From Streptomyces abikoensis (lineage in GTDB: Bacteria; Actinomycetota; Actinomycetes; Streptomycetales; Streptomycetaceae), in contig NZ_BMRT01000001.1 in the NCBI RefSeq assembly GCF_014648775.1, positions 1,116,001-1,180,000 on the forward strand: DNA of 64,000 nucleotides, in the 5' to 3' direction. Positions within the stretch are counted from its first letter, which is position 1; every line of letters starts with the position of its first letter. The position numbers and the translations under genes are program-made. Positions 50,688-59,979 of the stretch are shown here, piece by piece. A model generated the notes under the pieces. That model was not told where the DNA came from. It searched no databases and was given only the letters and a program-made list of their open reading frames with translations.

Positions 50688-51347
50688 ATGAGCACGAGAA
50701 AGGAACCGTCAGTGGAATTTGACTTCGGGTTGACAGCACTGGGGGAAAAGTTCCACATGGACTGGCGGTACGACGGGCCGAACCCTCAGGATGTGGTACG
50801 CCAGTGGGCCGGTCTCGTCGGAAGCGACGAGGCCGGTCTCGAGGAACTACGGCTTCTGCGGGAGGATGTACACCTGCTGCTGGCCTCGCCGCTCTCGGAC
50901 GACGAAATCCATGCGTTGTGGAGAGTGTCGGCGATGTTCTACCCGTACTTTCCGGTGAACGAGGTGGAGCCCCCACGGGGCCGGGCATGGCTGATGGACA
51001 TCGACCATGAGCTGCGGCCGTATGTACAGCGGTCGGCTGCCGAGTTCCCGACGACGGGAACGGCGCCTGAATCCGCGCGGTCCGCGGTCGTAGCGCTCGC
51101 CGAGAGACTGGCGCCCAGGGCGGAGCTCCCGCTCGAGCCCTTGTCCGTTCGGACCGTGATCGCGGCCGTCGGGCGTTGCGCGAGGGAAGTGAGTGCCGCA
51201 CTCGCCTTCCGGTTCCTCTTGCGTGCCTACGCGGCATACGACAGCCCCGTGCCGTCGGATGCCTGGTCCTCTTTCGAAGCGCTCAATCATTCCTTCGGAT
51301 ACGGAGAGTTCGTACTCGAAACAATCGCGTTTCTCCGGGAGGTCTGA
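50688..51347 (+). CDS. CdiI-like immunity protein for the RNase A-like toxin
   Basis: A 219-residue cytoplasmic protein with no signal peptide. The start FDFGLTALGEKFHMDWRYDG matches the L-G-x-x-F-H-x-D-W opening of contact-dependent-inhibition immunity proteins (CdiI_2 type), which pair with RNase A-like toxins; the rest is helical with an acidic bias. It starts nine bases after the toxin stop and is followed by a strong terminator, so it is the last gene of the unit. G+C at its third positions is visibly lower than in housekeeping neighbours, as usual for recently acquired toxin/immunity tips. Confidence 0.85.
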   Translation: MSTRKEPSVEFDFGLTALGEKFHMDWRYDGPNPQDVVRQWAGLVGSDEAGLEELRLLREDVHLLLASPLSDDEIHALWRVSAMFYPYFPVNEVEPPRGRAWLMDIDHELRPYVQRSAAEFPTTGTAPESARSAVVALAERLAPRAELPLEPLSVRTVIAAVGRCAREVSAALAFRFLLRAYAAYDSPVPSDAWSSFEALNHSFGYGEFVLETIAFLREV

Positions 51348-51360
51348 CCCGCAGGAACAG

Positions 51361-51396
51361 CCGATGCCCCGCCGGATTCCTCCGGCGGGGCATCGG
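51361..51396. terminator. strong terminator between the immunity and LysE genes
   Basis: A perfect 16-bp stem (CCGATGCCCCGCCGGA and complement) on a TTCC loop, followed on the plus strand by TGTTTTCG. It lies between two convergent genes and can serve both. Confidence 0.85.
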
Positions 51397-51411
51397 TGTT
51401 TTCGTTCGTCC

Positions 51412-52026
51412 TCAGATGTTCGTGAACGCCAGCTTCGCGCCCAGTGCCACGAACGCCCCCGCGAACGTGCGTCGCATCCACGTCATGACCTGCGGCCGGG
51501 ATATGACGTGGTCGCGGACCGAGGCCGCGAGCAGCCCGTAGCCGATGAAGATGACGAAGGTCATCAGCATGAAGACCGCGCTCAGCTCGATCATGCGCGG
51601 CACCGGGTGGGCCTCGTTCGCGCTGACGAACTGCGGGAGGAAGGCCAGGAAGAAGATGGTCAGCTTGGGGTTGAGGATGTTGAGCAGGATGCCCGTCCAG
51701 ATCACCCGCACCGGGGACGGCGGCTCGCCCGCCTGCTCCTCCACGCTGAGCGTGCCGCGGTCGCGCCAGGTGTTCCAGGCGACGTAGAGGAGGTAGGCGA
51801 CGCCCAGGAACTTGAAGGTCTGGAAGGCCAGGGCGCTGGTGTGCATAAGGGCGGCCAGGCCCATGATGGTGGCCGCCATGTGGGGGACGATGCCCAGGGT
51901 GCATCCGAACGCGGCGACGATGCTCGGGCGGAAGCCGCGCGAGAGGCCGGTGGCCAGCGTGTAGAGCACGCCGGTACCGGGTGAGGCGGTCACGATTAAG
52001 GAGGTGACCAGGAATTCGATGCCCAC
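51412..52026 (-). CDS. LysE/RhtB-family exporter
   Basis: A 204-residue permease with five to six transmembrane helices. ASPGTGVLYTLATGLSRGFR carries the conserved P-G-P/T start of the family, and GILLNILNPKLTIFFLAFLP is the classic N-P-K segment. Such proteins export amino acids (Lys, Thr, homoserine) or related metabolites. The GTG start follows GAGGAG. It lies 48 bases after trpC in the same direction, so it may export a product of that operon. Confidence 0.92.
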   Translation of the reverse strand: MGIEFLVTSLIVTASPGTGVLYTLATGLSRGFRPSIVAAFGCTLGIVPHMAATIMGLAALMHTSALAFQTFKFLGVAYLLYVAWNTWRDRGTLSVEEQAGEPPSPVRVIWTGILLNILNPKLTIFFLAFLPQFVSANEAHPVPRMIELSAVFMLMTFVIFIGYGLLAASVRDHVISRPQVMTWMRRTFAGAFVALGAKLAFTNI

Positions 52027-52074
52027 GGGACATACTCCTCTTGCTGCTGTTCTGTGGCGAGTGACGATACGTTT

Positions 52075-52866
52075 CTACCGGGTCAGGAGGGCCCGCGTCG
52101 CCGCCTCGATGTCCGGAGTGCGCATCAGGCTCTCGCCCACCAGGTAGGCGGAGATGCCCACTTGAGCGAGTCGGGCCAGGTCGGCCGGGGTGGACAGACC
52201 GCTCTCCCCCACGATCACCCGGTCCTCGGGCACCTTGGGCGCCAGCCGTTCGCTCGTCGCGAGCGTCGTCTCGAAGGTGTGGTGGTCGCGGTTGTTGATG
52301 CCGAGGAGGCGGGAGCGCAGCCGGGTGGCTCGTTCCAGCTCCGCCTCGTCGTGCACCTCGACCAGGACGTCCATGCCGAGGTCGAACGCCGCGTCCTCCA
52401 GGTCCTTCGCCTCCGCGTCGTCGACCGCCGCCATGATGATCAGGATCGCGTCGGCGCCCCAGGCCCGCGCCTGGACGACCTGGTACGGGTCGTACAGGAA
52501 GTCCTTGCGCAACGCCGGGAGTTCCGTTGCCTCGCGGGCCGTCTTCAGGTGCTCCGGGCCGCCCTGGAAGGACGGCGTGTCGGTGAGGACCGACAGACAG
52601 GCCGCACCGCCCGCCTCATAGGCGCGGGCGATGAGCGGCGGGTCGAAGTCGGCGCGGATGAGGCCCTTGGACGGGCTCGCCTTCTTGATCTCGGCGAGCA
52701 GGGCGTACTCGCCCCGGGCCACGCGGTGTTCGACGGCCGTCAGGAAACCGCGTGGGGCCGGGGCGGCCGCCGCCTCGCGTTCGAGGGATGCGAGGGGGCG
52801 GTCGCGTTTCGCCTCCGCGATTTCCTCACGCTTGGCCGCTTCGATCCTTGAGAGGAAGTCCGGCAT
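52075..52866 (-). CDS. trpC: indole-3-glycerol phosphate synthase
   Basis: A 263-residue TIM-barrel enzyme converting CdRP to indole-3-glycerol phosphate. Substrate and catalytic residues: [15 protein letters not shown] (catalytic Lys), [14 protein letters not shown] (second Lys), [22 protein letters not shown] (Glu), [15 protein letters not shown], and [15 protein letters not shown]. It starts four bases after trpD. No trpA or trpB is present nearby, so the product is either shared with the main tryptophan genes or diverted. Confidence 0.95.
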   Translation of the reverse strand: MPDFLSRIEAAKREEIAEAKRDRPLASLEREAAAAPAPRGFLTAVEHRVARGEYALLAEIKKASPSKGLIRADFDPPLIARAYEAGGAACLSVLTDTPSFQGGPEHLKTAREATELPALRKDFLYDPYQVVQARAWGADAILIIMAAVDDAEAKDLEDAAFDLGMDVLVEVHDEAELERATRLRSRLLGINNRDHHTFETTLATSERLAPKVPEDRVIVGESGLSTPADLARLAQVGISAYLVGESLMRTPDIEAATRALLTR

Positions 52867-52870
52867 CCGA

Positions 52871-53932
52871 TTAAGCCCCTTCGCTTCGGTTCGATTCCGT
52901 GCGGTTCGATTCCGTGATCAGTCGTTCCAGCCTGCGGTTCGCTTCCCCGCCGTCGATCGACTCCGTGGCGAGCTCCATGCCGTCCTTCAGGTCCTTCGCC
53001 CGGCCGCCGACCACGAGTGCCGCGGCCGCGTTGAACGCCGCGATGTCGCGGTACGGCCCCTTCTCCCCCGTGAGGACGCCGCGCAGCGCCTCGGCGTTGG
53101 CTCGCGCGTCGCCGCCCTTGAGCGACTCCGGGGCAACACGCGGCAGTCCGACGTCCTCCGGGCTCACGCGGAACACCCGCACCGTGCCGTTCTCCAGCGA
53201 GGCGACGGTGGTGGGCCCGGTGGTGGTGATCTCGTCGAGGCCGTCCGAGCCGTGGACGACGAAGGCGCGCTCCGAGCCGAGCTCGCCCAGCACCCGCGCC
53301 AGCGGCTCGACCCACTCCTCGGCGAACACCCCGACCATCTGGCGCCGGACGCCCGCCGGGTTGGTCAGCGGCCCCATCAGGTTGAAGACGGTGCGGGTGC
53401 CGAGCTCGACGCGGGTGGGGTGGACGTGTCCCGTCGCCGGGTGGTGGTCGGGGGCGAACATGAAGCCGATGCCGGCCACCGCGATGCAGCGCGCCACGTC
53501 CTCGGGCCGCAGGTCGATCCGGACGCCCAGGGCGCGCAGGACGTCCGCCGCGCCGCTGCGCGACGACAGCGCCCGGTTGCCCTGCTTGGCCACCGGCACC
53601 CCGGCCCCGGCGACGATCAGCGCCGCGCACGTGGAGATGTTGTACGAGCCGGACGAGTCGCCGCCCGTGCCGAGCAGGTCCATCGCCCCCGGCGGCGCCG
53701 CCACCCCGCGCATCCGCGCCCGCATGGCGATCACCCCGCCGGTGATCTCCTCCACGGTCTCGCCGCGCATCCGCATCGCCATCAGCAGCCCGCCCATCTG
53801 GGAGGGCGTCGCCCGGCCCGCCATCATCAGCTCGAAGGCGCGGGCCGATTCCTCACGGGTGAGGGTGGCGCCGGTGGCCACCTTCCGGACCAGGCCCTTG
53901 AACTCCTCGAACCGGGCGTCGTCAGCGTCCAT
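52871..53932 (-). CDS. trpD: anthranilate phosphoribosyltransferase
   Basis: A 353-residue enzyme joining anthranilate to PRPP. The PRPP loop is [20 protein letters not shown], followed by [30 protein letters not shown] (anthranilate tunnel), [16 protein letters not shown] and [16 protein letters not shown] (metal site). The C-terminus ends with a small duplicated TESNR, reflecting a GGTTCGATTCCGTG repeat in the DNA. The start overlaps the oxidoreductase stop by 11 bases, so trpD and trpC are translationally linked to it. Confidence 0.95.
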   Translation of the reverse strand: MDADDARFEEFKGLVRKVATGATLTREESARAFELMMAGRATPSQMGGLLMAMRMRGETVEEITGGVIAMRARMRGVAAPPGAMDLLGTGGDSSGSYNISTCAALIVAGAGVPVAKQGNRALSSRSGAADVLRALGVRIDLRPEDVARCIAVAGIGFMFAPDHHPATGHVHPTRVELGTRTVFNLMGPLTNPAGVRRQMVGVFAEEWVEPLARVLGELGSERAFVVHGSDGLDEITTTGPTTVASLENGTVRVFRVSPEDVGLPRVAPESLKGGDARANAEALRGVLTGEKGPYRDIAAFNAAAALVVGGRAKDLKDGMELATESIDGGEANRRLERLITESNRTESNRSEGA

Positions 53933-56063
53933 GCCCCTGCCCCTCCCGCGGTCCCCGCATACCCCCGCTGCTCACCGGCAGCGGCTGGTCCCAGTCGAGC
54001 TCGACGTTCTCCCGCCGGTACGGCGTCTCATCGGTGATCGCGGTGTCCAGGGTGCGGGCGAAGAGGTGGCCGCTGTGGACGGCCGCCGCGATGATCCCCG
54101 GGCCCAGGCAGTCGCCCAGCCGGACGACGCGCCGGATGCCCGCCGCGCCCAGGACGTCCTCGCCGAGCGCGCGCAGCCCGGTGTACAGCTCGTCGCGCGG
54201 CACCATGCCGGTGACCATCACCAGCGCGTCCACGTTCACCGCCGTCTCGCGGCCCGTGTACACGCAGGCCAGCCCGGCCACGCCGGACTCGGCCCGGACG
54301 AGCGCCGTCGAGGTGTGCACGGCCGCGCACTTCTCCATCACGCGCCGCTGGACGCGCTTCTGCTCCGCCGTGAACTGTGTGAACGACGACACCAGGCTGT
54401 CCGGGGTGACGAACGTGACCTCGCAGCCGTGCTCGGCGAGACGCTCGGCGATCACCCCGCCCATGTAGTAGTGGTCGTCGTCGAAGACGACGACCCGGCC
54501 GGAGGGCAACCGGCCGGCCATGATGTCGTCCGGGGTGAAGACGGGGGTCTCCGCCGGTACGTCCATCGGGAAGCTGTGGTAGCGGCCCACGCCGTCCGCC
54601 CGCCACTCGGCGCCAGTAGCGACGGCGACGAGCGAGCACTCGGCCTCCAGGGCCATCTCCGCGGTGATCTCGTTGTCCGGCAGGAGCTGGACGTTGGGCA
54701 TGCGGCGCAGCTGGGTGAGCCGCCAGTCGCGCACCCGCGCCCACTCCCCCAGCCCCGGCAGCCGGCTCTCCAGGGTGACGCGGCCGCCGAGTTCGCGGCG
54801 GCGGTCGGCGAGGAGCACGTCGTAGCCGCGCTGGCCCAGGGCCCGGGCGGCCTCCAGGCCGGCGGGGCCGGCACCGACGACGAGGACGGTGTCGTCCGTG
54901 TCCTTCGGCGGGATGTACTCGGGGTGCCAGCCGCGCCGCCACTCCTCGCCCATGGTGGGGTTCTGGGTGCAGCGCATCGGCACACTCGCCTTGTCGCCGG
55001 CGACGCAGATGTTGCAGCCGATGCATTCGCGGAGGTCGTCGAAGCGGCCTTCCTCGATCTTCCTCGGCAGGAAGGGGTCGGCGATGGAGGGGCGGGCCGC
55101 GCCGATGAGGTCGAGGGTGCCGCCCCTGATCATGGAGACCATGGTGTCGGGCGAGGTGAACCGGCCGACGCCGACGACCGGTTTGCTGGTGACGCTCTTG
55201 ACGAACTTGACGTACTCCGCCTGGAAGCCCTCGTCGCTGAACCGGGACGTCTGGCCGTCGTTGTCGAAGTTGCTGAGGTTGACGTCCCAGAGGTCGGGGA
55301 GCTCGGCGAGCATCTCGACGACGTCACGGCCCTCGTCCTCGGAGCCGATGCCGCGCGGTCCCATCAGCTCGTCGACGCCGAAGCGGACGGCGACGGCGCA
55401 GGTGTCGCCGACGGCCTCCTTGGCGTCCTCGATGAGCTCGCGCAGCAGCCGGGCGCGGTTCTCCAGGCTGCCGCCGTACTCGTCGGTGCGGTGGTTGTGG
55501 CGCCGGGAGAGGAAGTGGACGGGCAGCGTCATGTCGTGGCCCGCGTAGATGTAGACGATGTCGAAGCCCGCGCGCTTGGCGTTGAGCGCGGCCGTGCGGT
55601 GCCAGCGGCGGGCGGCGCGGATGTCGTCCTTGTCCATGGCCCGGGCGGTGATGGGGAGGTTGCCCCGGACGGCCTTCAGGCTCGGGGCGATCGGTATGGT
55701 CCGGCTCTCCAGATTGCCGACGTAGGAGCCGTTGTGGGCGAGTTCGACGCCGGCGAGGGCGCCGTGGCGGTGGATCTCGTCGGTGGCCCGGGTGAGGTAG
55801 GGGAGGTCCTTCTCGTCCCAGATCCTGATCTCGCGCTGGTGGTTGCCGGAGTGGTGGATGTCGCACTGCTCGGTGACGACGACGCCCCAGCCCCCCTCGG
55901 CCTTGACGCCGCGCATCGCGGCCATCGAGCTGGGGAAGGCCCGGCCCATGCCGTTGCAGTGGGGTACTTGGTAGAAGCGGTTCTTCGCGGTGACCGGGCC
56001 GATCCGTACGGGTTCGAAGAGGACGTCGTAGCGGGCGGGGCGGCGGGGTGTGCGGTTCTCCAT
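53922..56063 (-). CDS. trimethylamine/dimethylamine dehydrogenase-like FMN/4Fe-4S/FAD oxidoreductase
   Basis: A 713-residue multidomain oxidoreductase. The N-terminal TIM barrel ([20 protein letters not shown] start, [20 protein letters not shown]) is the OYE-like FMN domain. The iron-sulphur ligands C-x2-C-x2-C-x11-C span residues 347-365 ([10 protein letters not shown]). The second half has the FAD/NAD fold [20 protein letters not shown] and the TMADH-style [20 protein letters not shown]. Family members demethylate tertiary amines or reduce enones. It begins a leftward unit with trpD and trpC. No electron-transfer flavoprotein gene is adjacent. Substrate unknown. Confidence 0.88.
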   Translation of the reverse strand: MENRTPRRPARYDVLFEPVRIGPVTAKNRFYQVPHCNGMGRAFPSSMAAMRGVKAEGGWGVVVTEQCDIHHSGNHQREIRIWDEKDLPYLTRATDEIHRHGALAGVELAHNGSYVGNLESRTIPIAPSLKAVRGNLPITARAMDKDDIRAARRWHRTAALNAKRAGFDIVYIYAGHDMTLPVHFLSRRHNHRTDEYGGSLENRARLLRELIEDAKEAVGDTCAVAVRFGVDELMGPRGIGSEDEGRDVVEMLAELPDLWDVNLSNFDNDGQTSRFSDEGFQAEYVKFVKSVTSKPVVGVGRFTSPDTMVSMIRGGTLDLIGAARPSIADPFLPRKIEEGRFDDLRECIGCNICVAGDKASVPMRCTQNPTMGEEWRRGWHPEYIPPKDTDDTVLVVGAGPAGLEAARALGQRGYDVLLADRRRELGGRVTLESRLPGLGEWARVRDWRLTQLRRMPNVQLLPDNEITAEMALEAECSLVAVATGAEWRADGVGRYHSFPMDVPAETPVFTPDDIMAGRLPSGRVVVFDDDHYYMGGVIAERLAEHGCEVTFVTPDSLVSSFTQFTAEQKRVQRRVMEKCAAVHTSTALVRAESGVAGLACVYTGRETAVNVDALVMVTGMVPRDELYTGLRALGEDVLGAAGIRRVVRLGDCLGPGIIAAAVHSGHLFARTLDTAITDETPYRRENVELDWDQPLPVSSGGMRGPREGQGHGR

Positions 56064-56157
56064 GCGGACGGTTCTCCAGGTGCCGGTGTTCCGTGGACGG
56101 AAGGGGCGCGGAAAATGGCGCGGAAAGGTTGCGGAAGGGACGCGGAAAAGGCAAGGT

Positions 56158-56194
56158 GCGGGCGGCCCGGTCAGGACTCGACCGGGCCGCCCGC
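56158..56194 (-). terminator. terminator after yggS
   Basis: A perfect 15-bp stem (GCGGGCGGCCCGGTC and complement) around AGGACTC, 8 bases beyond the yggS stop. It separates the yggS unit from the oxidoreductase-trpD-trpC unit. Confidence 0.75.
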
Positions 56195-56201
56195 ATGCGC
56201 G

Positions 56202-56915
56202 TCAGGCCGTGACGGACCGGCCCGCGGCGGAAGGATTCAGCGGTGGCCTGGAGCCGAAGATCGCGCTGCCCACGCGCACATGCGTGGCGCCGTACTCGAC
56301 GGCCGTGGCGTAGTCCGTGCTCATGCCCATCGAGAGCAGCTCCAGACCGTTGCGGGCCGCGATCTTCGCCAGCGTCGAGAAGTGCGGCTCCGGCGGCTCA
56401 CCGGCCGGCGGGATGCACATCAGCCCCACGACGTCCAGGCCGTGGGTCTCCCGGCAGTCGGCCAGGAAGGCGTCCGCGTCGTCCGGCAGCACACCGGCCT
56501 TCTGCGGCTCCTTGCCCGTGTTGACCTGGACGAACAGCCGGGGCCTGCGCCCCTGCCGGGCGCACTCGCGCGCCAGCGCCGCGCTCAGGCTCGGCCGGTC
56601 CAGGGAGTGGATGACGTCGAACAGGGCCACCGCCTCCCGGGCCTTGTTGCTCTGCAGCGGCCCTATCAGGTGCAGTTCCAGGTCCGGACATCGGCCGCGC
56701 AGCTCCGGCCACTTGGCCTTGGCCTCCTGGACCCGGTTCTCGCCGAAGACCAGCTGGCCGGCCTCGATCGTGCGCTCCAGGACGTCGGCGGGCACGGTCT
56801 TGGACGCGGCGACGAGCGTCACGGAGCCGGGCTCGCGGCCCGCTCGTGCGCAGGCCTCGGCGACGGCCCGCCGTACGTTCTCGAGTCCGGTGGTGGGGTC
56901 GGGGTTCGGATTCAT
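56202..56915 (-). CDS. yggS: YggS-type PLP homeostasis protein
   Basis: A 237-residue PLP-binding single-domain TIM barrel (PROSC family). The PLP lysine is in VTLVAASKTVPADVLE; FGENRVQEAKAKWPEL, LHLIGPLQSNKAREAV, FVQVNTGKEPQKAG, GLMCIPP and LSMGMSTDYATAVEYGATHV are all standard. The housekeeping yggS of actinomycetes lies in the division cluster; this is an extra-looking copy in an accessory setting. Its start overlaps the B3/B4 gene stop (ATGA). Confidence 0.93.
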   Translation of the reverse strand: MNPNPDPTTGLENVRRAVAEACARAGREPGSVTLVAASKTVPADVLERTIEAGQLVFGENRVQEAKAKWPELRGRCPDLELHLIGPLQSNKAREAVALFDVIHSLDRPSLSAALARECARQGRRPRLFVQVNTGKEPQKAGVLPDDADAFLADCRETHGLDVVGLMCIPPAGEPPEPHFSTLAKIAARNGLELLSMGMSTDYATAVEYGATHVRVGSAIFGSRPPLNPSAAGRSVTA

Positions 56916-57676
56916 GCTGTCTCCTCATCTCCTCGCACGGAATCCCCTCGCCCGGAATCCCCTCGCGCGTACGAGAACTCCAGCCGGCGATCCGTGGTGT
57001 CGATCCGCCGCGCGGCCACGATCCGCACCCCGGCCTCCGGCAGCCCCGCCGTCAGCTCCCGCTCCAGCGCCGCGAGGTCCTCGGCGGCCGTGGGGTGCAG
57101 CGCCTCCGCCACGATGAGGGCGCGGTCCGTCTCCTTGGAGACGACGGACAGGGCGCTCTGGCGGAAGGTCCAGCGCCGGGAGTGGGCGTGGCCCGCCGCG
57201 TCCGTGAAGACGATCTCCTCGGGGGCGGGGTGCTCGGTCTCGCCCTGGAAGGTCCGGTGGACCTCCGAGCCGTCGGCGTGGCGGACCGTGATGCCGTCCG
57301 TGACCTTGTCGCAGTCGAAGACCGCGATGGGGATGGCGAAGGCCATGGAGACGACGTTGAGGTAGTCGACCAGCGGGTGGAAGCCCGGCAGGTTCCGCTC
57401 CTTGCGGTAGCGCCGGAGCAGCGCCTCCGAGGCGCACCGGTACTGGGTGGGCTTGAGCCCCATCCGGGAGAAGGCCTCGCGCCAGGCGGCGATCTCCGGC
57501 ATCGCGGACTCGCTCGCCGCGGCCAGCCGCTCCTCGACGCGGGCGGTGAGCGCCTCCCGGCGCTCCCGGCCGCTCTCGTGGCCGCTGGTCATCGCGAGGA
57601 CGCCGTCGACGGCCAGGGTGACCGCGCGCAGGCGCGGGTGGGCGTTCCAGACCGGATCGGCATGTGTGAAGTACAT
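56912..57676 (-). CDS. B3/B4 domain protein (tRNA-editing-like)
   Basis: A 254-residue protein formed mainly by the B3/B4 domain of phenylalanyl-tRNA synthetase beta. Typical elements are AWREAFSRMGLKPTQYRCAS, ALLRRYRKERNLPGFHPLVD, DYLNVVSMAFAIPIAVFDCD and the later ETEHPAPEEIVFTDAAGHAH. Free-standing B3/B4 proteins may hydrolyse mischarged tRNA or bind other amino-acid adducts. It is coupled to yggS by ATGA overlap. Role here unknown; protection against a non-standard amino acid made by the locus is one idea. Confidence 0.85.
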   Translation of the reverse strand: MYFTHADPVWNAHPRLRAVTLAVDGVLAMTSGHESGRERREALTARVEERLAAASESAMPEIAAWREAFSRMGLKPTQYRCASEALLRRYRKERNLPGFHPLVDYLNVVSMAFAIPIAVFDCDKVTDGITVRHADGSEVHRTFQGETEHPAPEEIVFTDAAGHAHSRRWTFRQSALSVVSKETDRALIVAEALHPTAAEDLAALERELTAGLPEAGVRIVAARRIDTTDRRLEFSYARGDSGRGDSVRGDEETA

Positions 57677-57736
57677 GGTTCTGTCCCTGCTCGCTGTACG
57701 GGGTGGAGCCGTACGGGTGGACCGGTGGGGCCGGAG

Positions 57737-57777
57737 GGCGGCGCCGCCGGTGGTCGCCGTCCGGGGACGGCGCCGCC
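57737..57777 (-). terminator. hairpin after the pdxH-like gene
   Basis: GGCGGCGCCG (57737-57746) and CGGCGCCGCC (57768-57777) pair in the 126-base gap between the pdxH-like stop and the B3/B4 start. Confidence 0.45.
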
Positions 57778-57802
57778 GGCCGGCGCCCCACGGGTGTGCC
57801 CG

Positions 57803-58414
57803 CTACGGGTAGAACCGCTTCCGGTCCCACTCGCCCTCCGGCTTCTCCCTCGTGAATATCAGCCGGTCGTGCAGCCGGAACGGTTTTTCGGTCCAGAACT
57901 CCACGTAGACGGGCCGGACTCGATAGCCGAGCCAGTGCGGCGGGCGCGGTACCTCGCCGTCGCCGAAGCGGGCGCTCTCGCGGGCCACGGCGGCCTCGAG
58001 CTCGGCGCGGTCGGCCAGCGGCTGGGACTGGAGGCTGGCCCAGGCGCCGATGCGGCTGTCCCGGGCGCGGGACGCGAAGTAGGCGTCGGCCTCGGCGTCG
58101 GTGACCTGCTCGACGGGACCCCGGAAGCGCACCTGGCGGCGCAGGGACTTCCAGTGGAGGGCGCCGGCGGCCCGCATGTTGCCGGCGAGCTCCCGGCCCT
58201 TCTGCGACCGGCTGTTGGTGTAGAAGACGAACCCGTCGGCGTCGAACCCCTTGAGCAGCACGATGCGGACGTCGGGCAGTCCGTCGGCGTCGGTGGTGGC
58301 GATCGACATGGCGTTGGGGTCGTTCACTTCGGCGGCTTCGGCGTCCCGGAACCATTCGCGGAACAGTTCGATGGGGGCGTTCACATCGTGCACGGAATTC
58401 ACTCCTCGGTTCAT
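57803..58414 (-). CDS. pdxH: pyridoxamine 5'-phosphate oxidase
   Basis: A 203-residue FMN-dependent split-barrel oxidase making PLP from PNP/PMP. Seen in order: [74 protein letters not shown] and the C-terminal signature [17 protein letters not shown] close to the PROSITE pattern. It lies 25 bases after the decarboxylase-like gene in the same direction, so the two form a unit. The ATG at 58414 has GAGG six bases upstream. Confidence 0.93.
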   Translation of the reverse strand: MNRGVNSVHDVNAPIELFREWFRDAEAAEVNDPNAMSIATTDADGLPDVRIVLLKGFDADGFVFYTNSRSQKGRELAGNMRAAGALHWKSLRRQVRFRGPVEQVTDAEADAYFASRARDSRIGAWASLQSQPLADRAELEAAVARESARFGDGEVPRPPHWLGYRVRPVYVEFWTEKPFRLHDRLIFTREKPEGEWDRKRFYP

Positions 58415-58439
58415 TCCTCGCCTCGCGGGAACGCGCGCG

Positions 58440-59708
58440 CTAGAGCTTCACTGCCTGCTTCTCGTCGAGCAGGTGGCGCCATTTGTCGAGGTCGCCACCG
58501 CGGGCGGTGATCAGGTGCGGCGTTCCGGCGGTGTCCACGAGGACTTCCGCCGCCGGCGGGATGTTGAGGAATTCCATGTGCTGCGTGGCGCAGTAGGCGC
58601 CGACGTCGAGGATCAGCATGTGGCTGCGGCCGTCGACGCCCTCGGGCACGAAGTACTCGCCGGGCAGGATGTAGTCGTGGCGCAGGATGCTGCGGCCGCG
58701 CAGCGCCGCGTTCACCCCGCTGGTGGCGTTCCCGGCGGGGATCTCCTTCATGTCCGCGTCGAGGAAGAGCACGTTGTGGCGCCGGTCGCGGAGCTGGGCG
58801 GAGGGCATCAGCATCCGGGAGCCGTCGGTGACGACGAGGCTGCCGACGGAGTTGGTGATGACGTTGCGCTCCACGCTGAGCAGGAGGGCCCCGGTGTCGG
58901 CCAGCACGTCCCGGGCCGGTTCGAAGAGGAACTTCACATGCTCGGGGATGCCCATCCGGTCGGCGCTCGCCCGCAGCGCCTTGAAGTACTGGCCCCAGTC
59001 GAAGTGCTTCTCCGTCTCGTCCCACTTCTCGTAGACGAAGCCGTGGCCGCCCGCGAAGTTGATGGAGTGGGCCTTGGGGAAGTGGGTCAGGAAGATGGTG
59101 AACATCGTCTCGATGATGCCGACCATGTCGTCCAGGGAGTTGCCGCTGCCGCAGTAGACCTCGAGGCAGTCGAGGTCGCGCCCGTGCCGTTCCAGCAGGT
59201 CCGCCAGGTTCTTCAGCTCGCTGAGCTTGATGCCGGGCTTCCCGGACTCGAGGCTGTCGATCCGGACGCTGATCGAGGGGGCGTCATTGCGCAGCGAGTG
59301 GGAGACCTCGTCCAGGCTGGAGAGGAAGGTGGGGTAGCCCGCCCGGTCCCAGAAGCTGATCTCGTCGTCGGAGACGTGTCCGGGGGAGACGATGAACTTG
59401 TCGAAGCCGAACTTCGTGAGGAGCTGGTACTCGCTGGGGAGCTGGAGCAGGACGCCCACGCCCAGGTCCTGGAAGGGGCGCAGGACGTGGGGGTTGGAGT
59501 TGGGGAAGAAGGGGACGTAGAGCTCGACGCGGGAGCCGATACCGGCCGCCTCCGCGGCGCTCTGTATCCGTCCTATGTTCTTGACGATCTGTGCTTCGCT
59601 GTAGAGGAAGACCGGTGTCCCCACTTGTTCGGCGATCGGTCGGAGATCGACCTCGCCGAGCCAGGTACCGGTCAATTTACAGTCGCTCTGACAGTCGTTC
59701 GCGGTCAT
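58440..59708 (-). CDS. decarboxylase-fold (DapDC/ODC-like) protein lacking the PLP lysine
   Basis: A 422-residue protein of the alanine-racemase/group IV decarboxylase fold. It keeps the outline: a [10 protein letters not shown] start, [55 protein letters not shown] and [17 protein letters not shown]. But the Y-A-x-K-A-N-x-N-P lysine strand reads [10 protein letters not shown], with Phe68 where the Schiff-base Lys should be. The C-x-S-x-D loop reads SILRHD, with no Cys. G-G-G-F-G is AGGHGF and E-P-G-R is EPAR. It may be a non-PLP enzyme, a binding protein or a regulator. The ATG follows GAGG. Confidence 0.82.
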   Translation of the reverse strand: MTANDCQSDCKLTGTWLGEVDLRPIAEQVGTPVFLYSEAQIVKNIGRIQSAAEAAGIGSRVELYVPFFPNSNPHVLRPFQDLGVGVLLQLPSEYQLLTKFGFDKFIVSPGHVSDDEISFWDRAGYPTFLSSLDEVSHSLRNDAPSISVRIDSLESGKPGIKLSELKNLADLLERHGRDLDCLEVYCGSGNSLDDMVGIIETMFTIFLTHFPKAHSINFAGGHGFVYEKWDETEKHFDWGQYFKALRASADRMGIPEHVKFLFEPARDVLADTGALLLSVERNVITNSVGSLVVTDGSRMLMPSAQLRDRRHNVLFLDADMKEIPAGNATSGVNAALRGRSILRHDYILPGEYFVPEGVDGRSHMLILDVGAYCATQHMEFLNIPPAAEVLVDTAGTPHLITARGGDLDKWRHLLDEKQAVKL

Positions 59709-59979
59709 GTGGCCGCCTCACTCTCGTGATACCGAAGTTCCTGACCGATGCTCTTGCCGTACACGGACGTGCGAAGTGCAAGGTGGTGCGAGGTTCTCTG
59801 GTGCTGGAGATGGTGAGCTTCCGGTTCGCGGACAGGCCGGAACCGCGCGGCGCGTCGAGGGCGCCGCGATCCGATGGAAGGTTGTCAGGGGAATATTCCA
59901 GGACAGGTGTTCGCACACCGCGCTGGCGTTCGAAGTCTACACGGGCAGGCCGGAGTTGGCCCTGTGCCGACGGCCGGAA

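Noticed and set aside
52899..57365. Plus-strand open frame of almost 1,490 codons opposite trpD, the oxidoreductase and yggS
   Set aside because: Antisense shadow of conserved enzymes; composition is Val/Gly/Asp-rich without motifs or a ribosome site.
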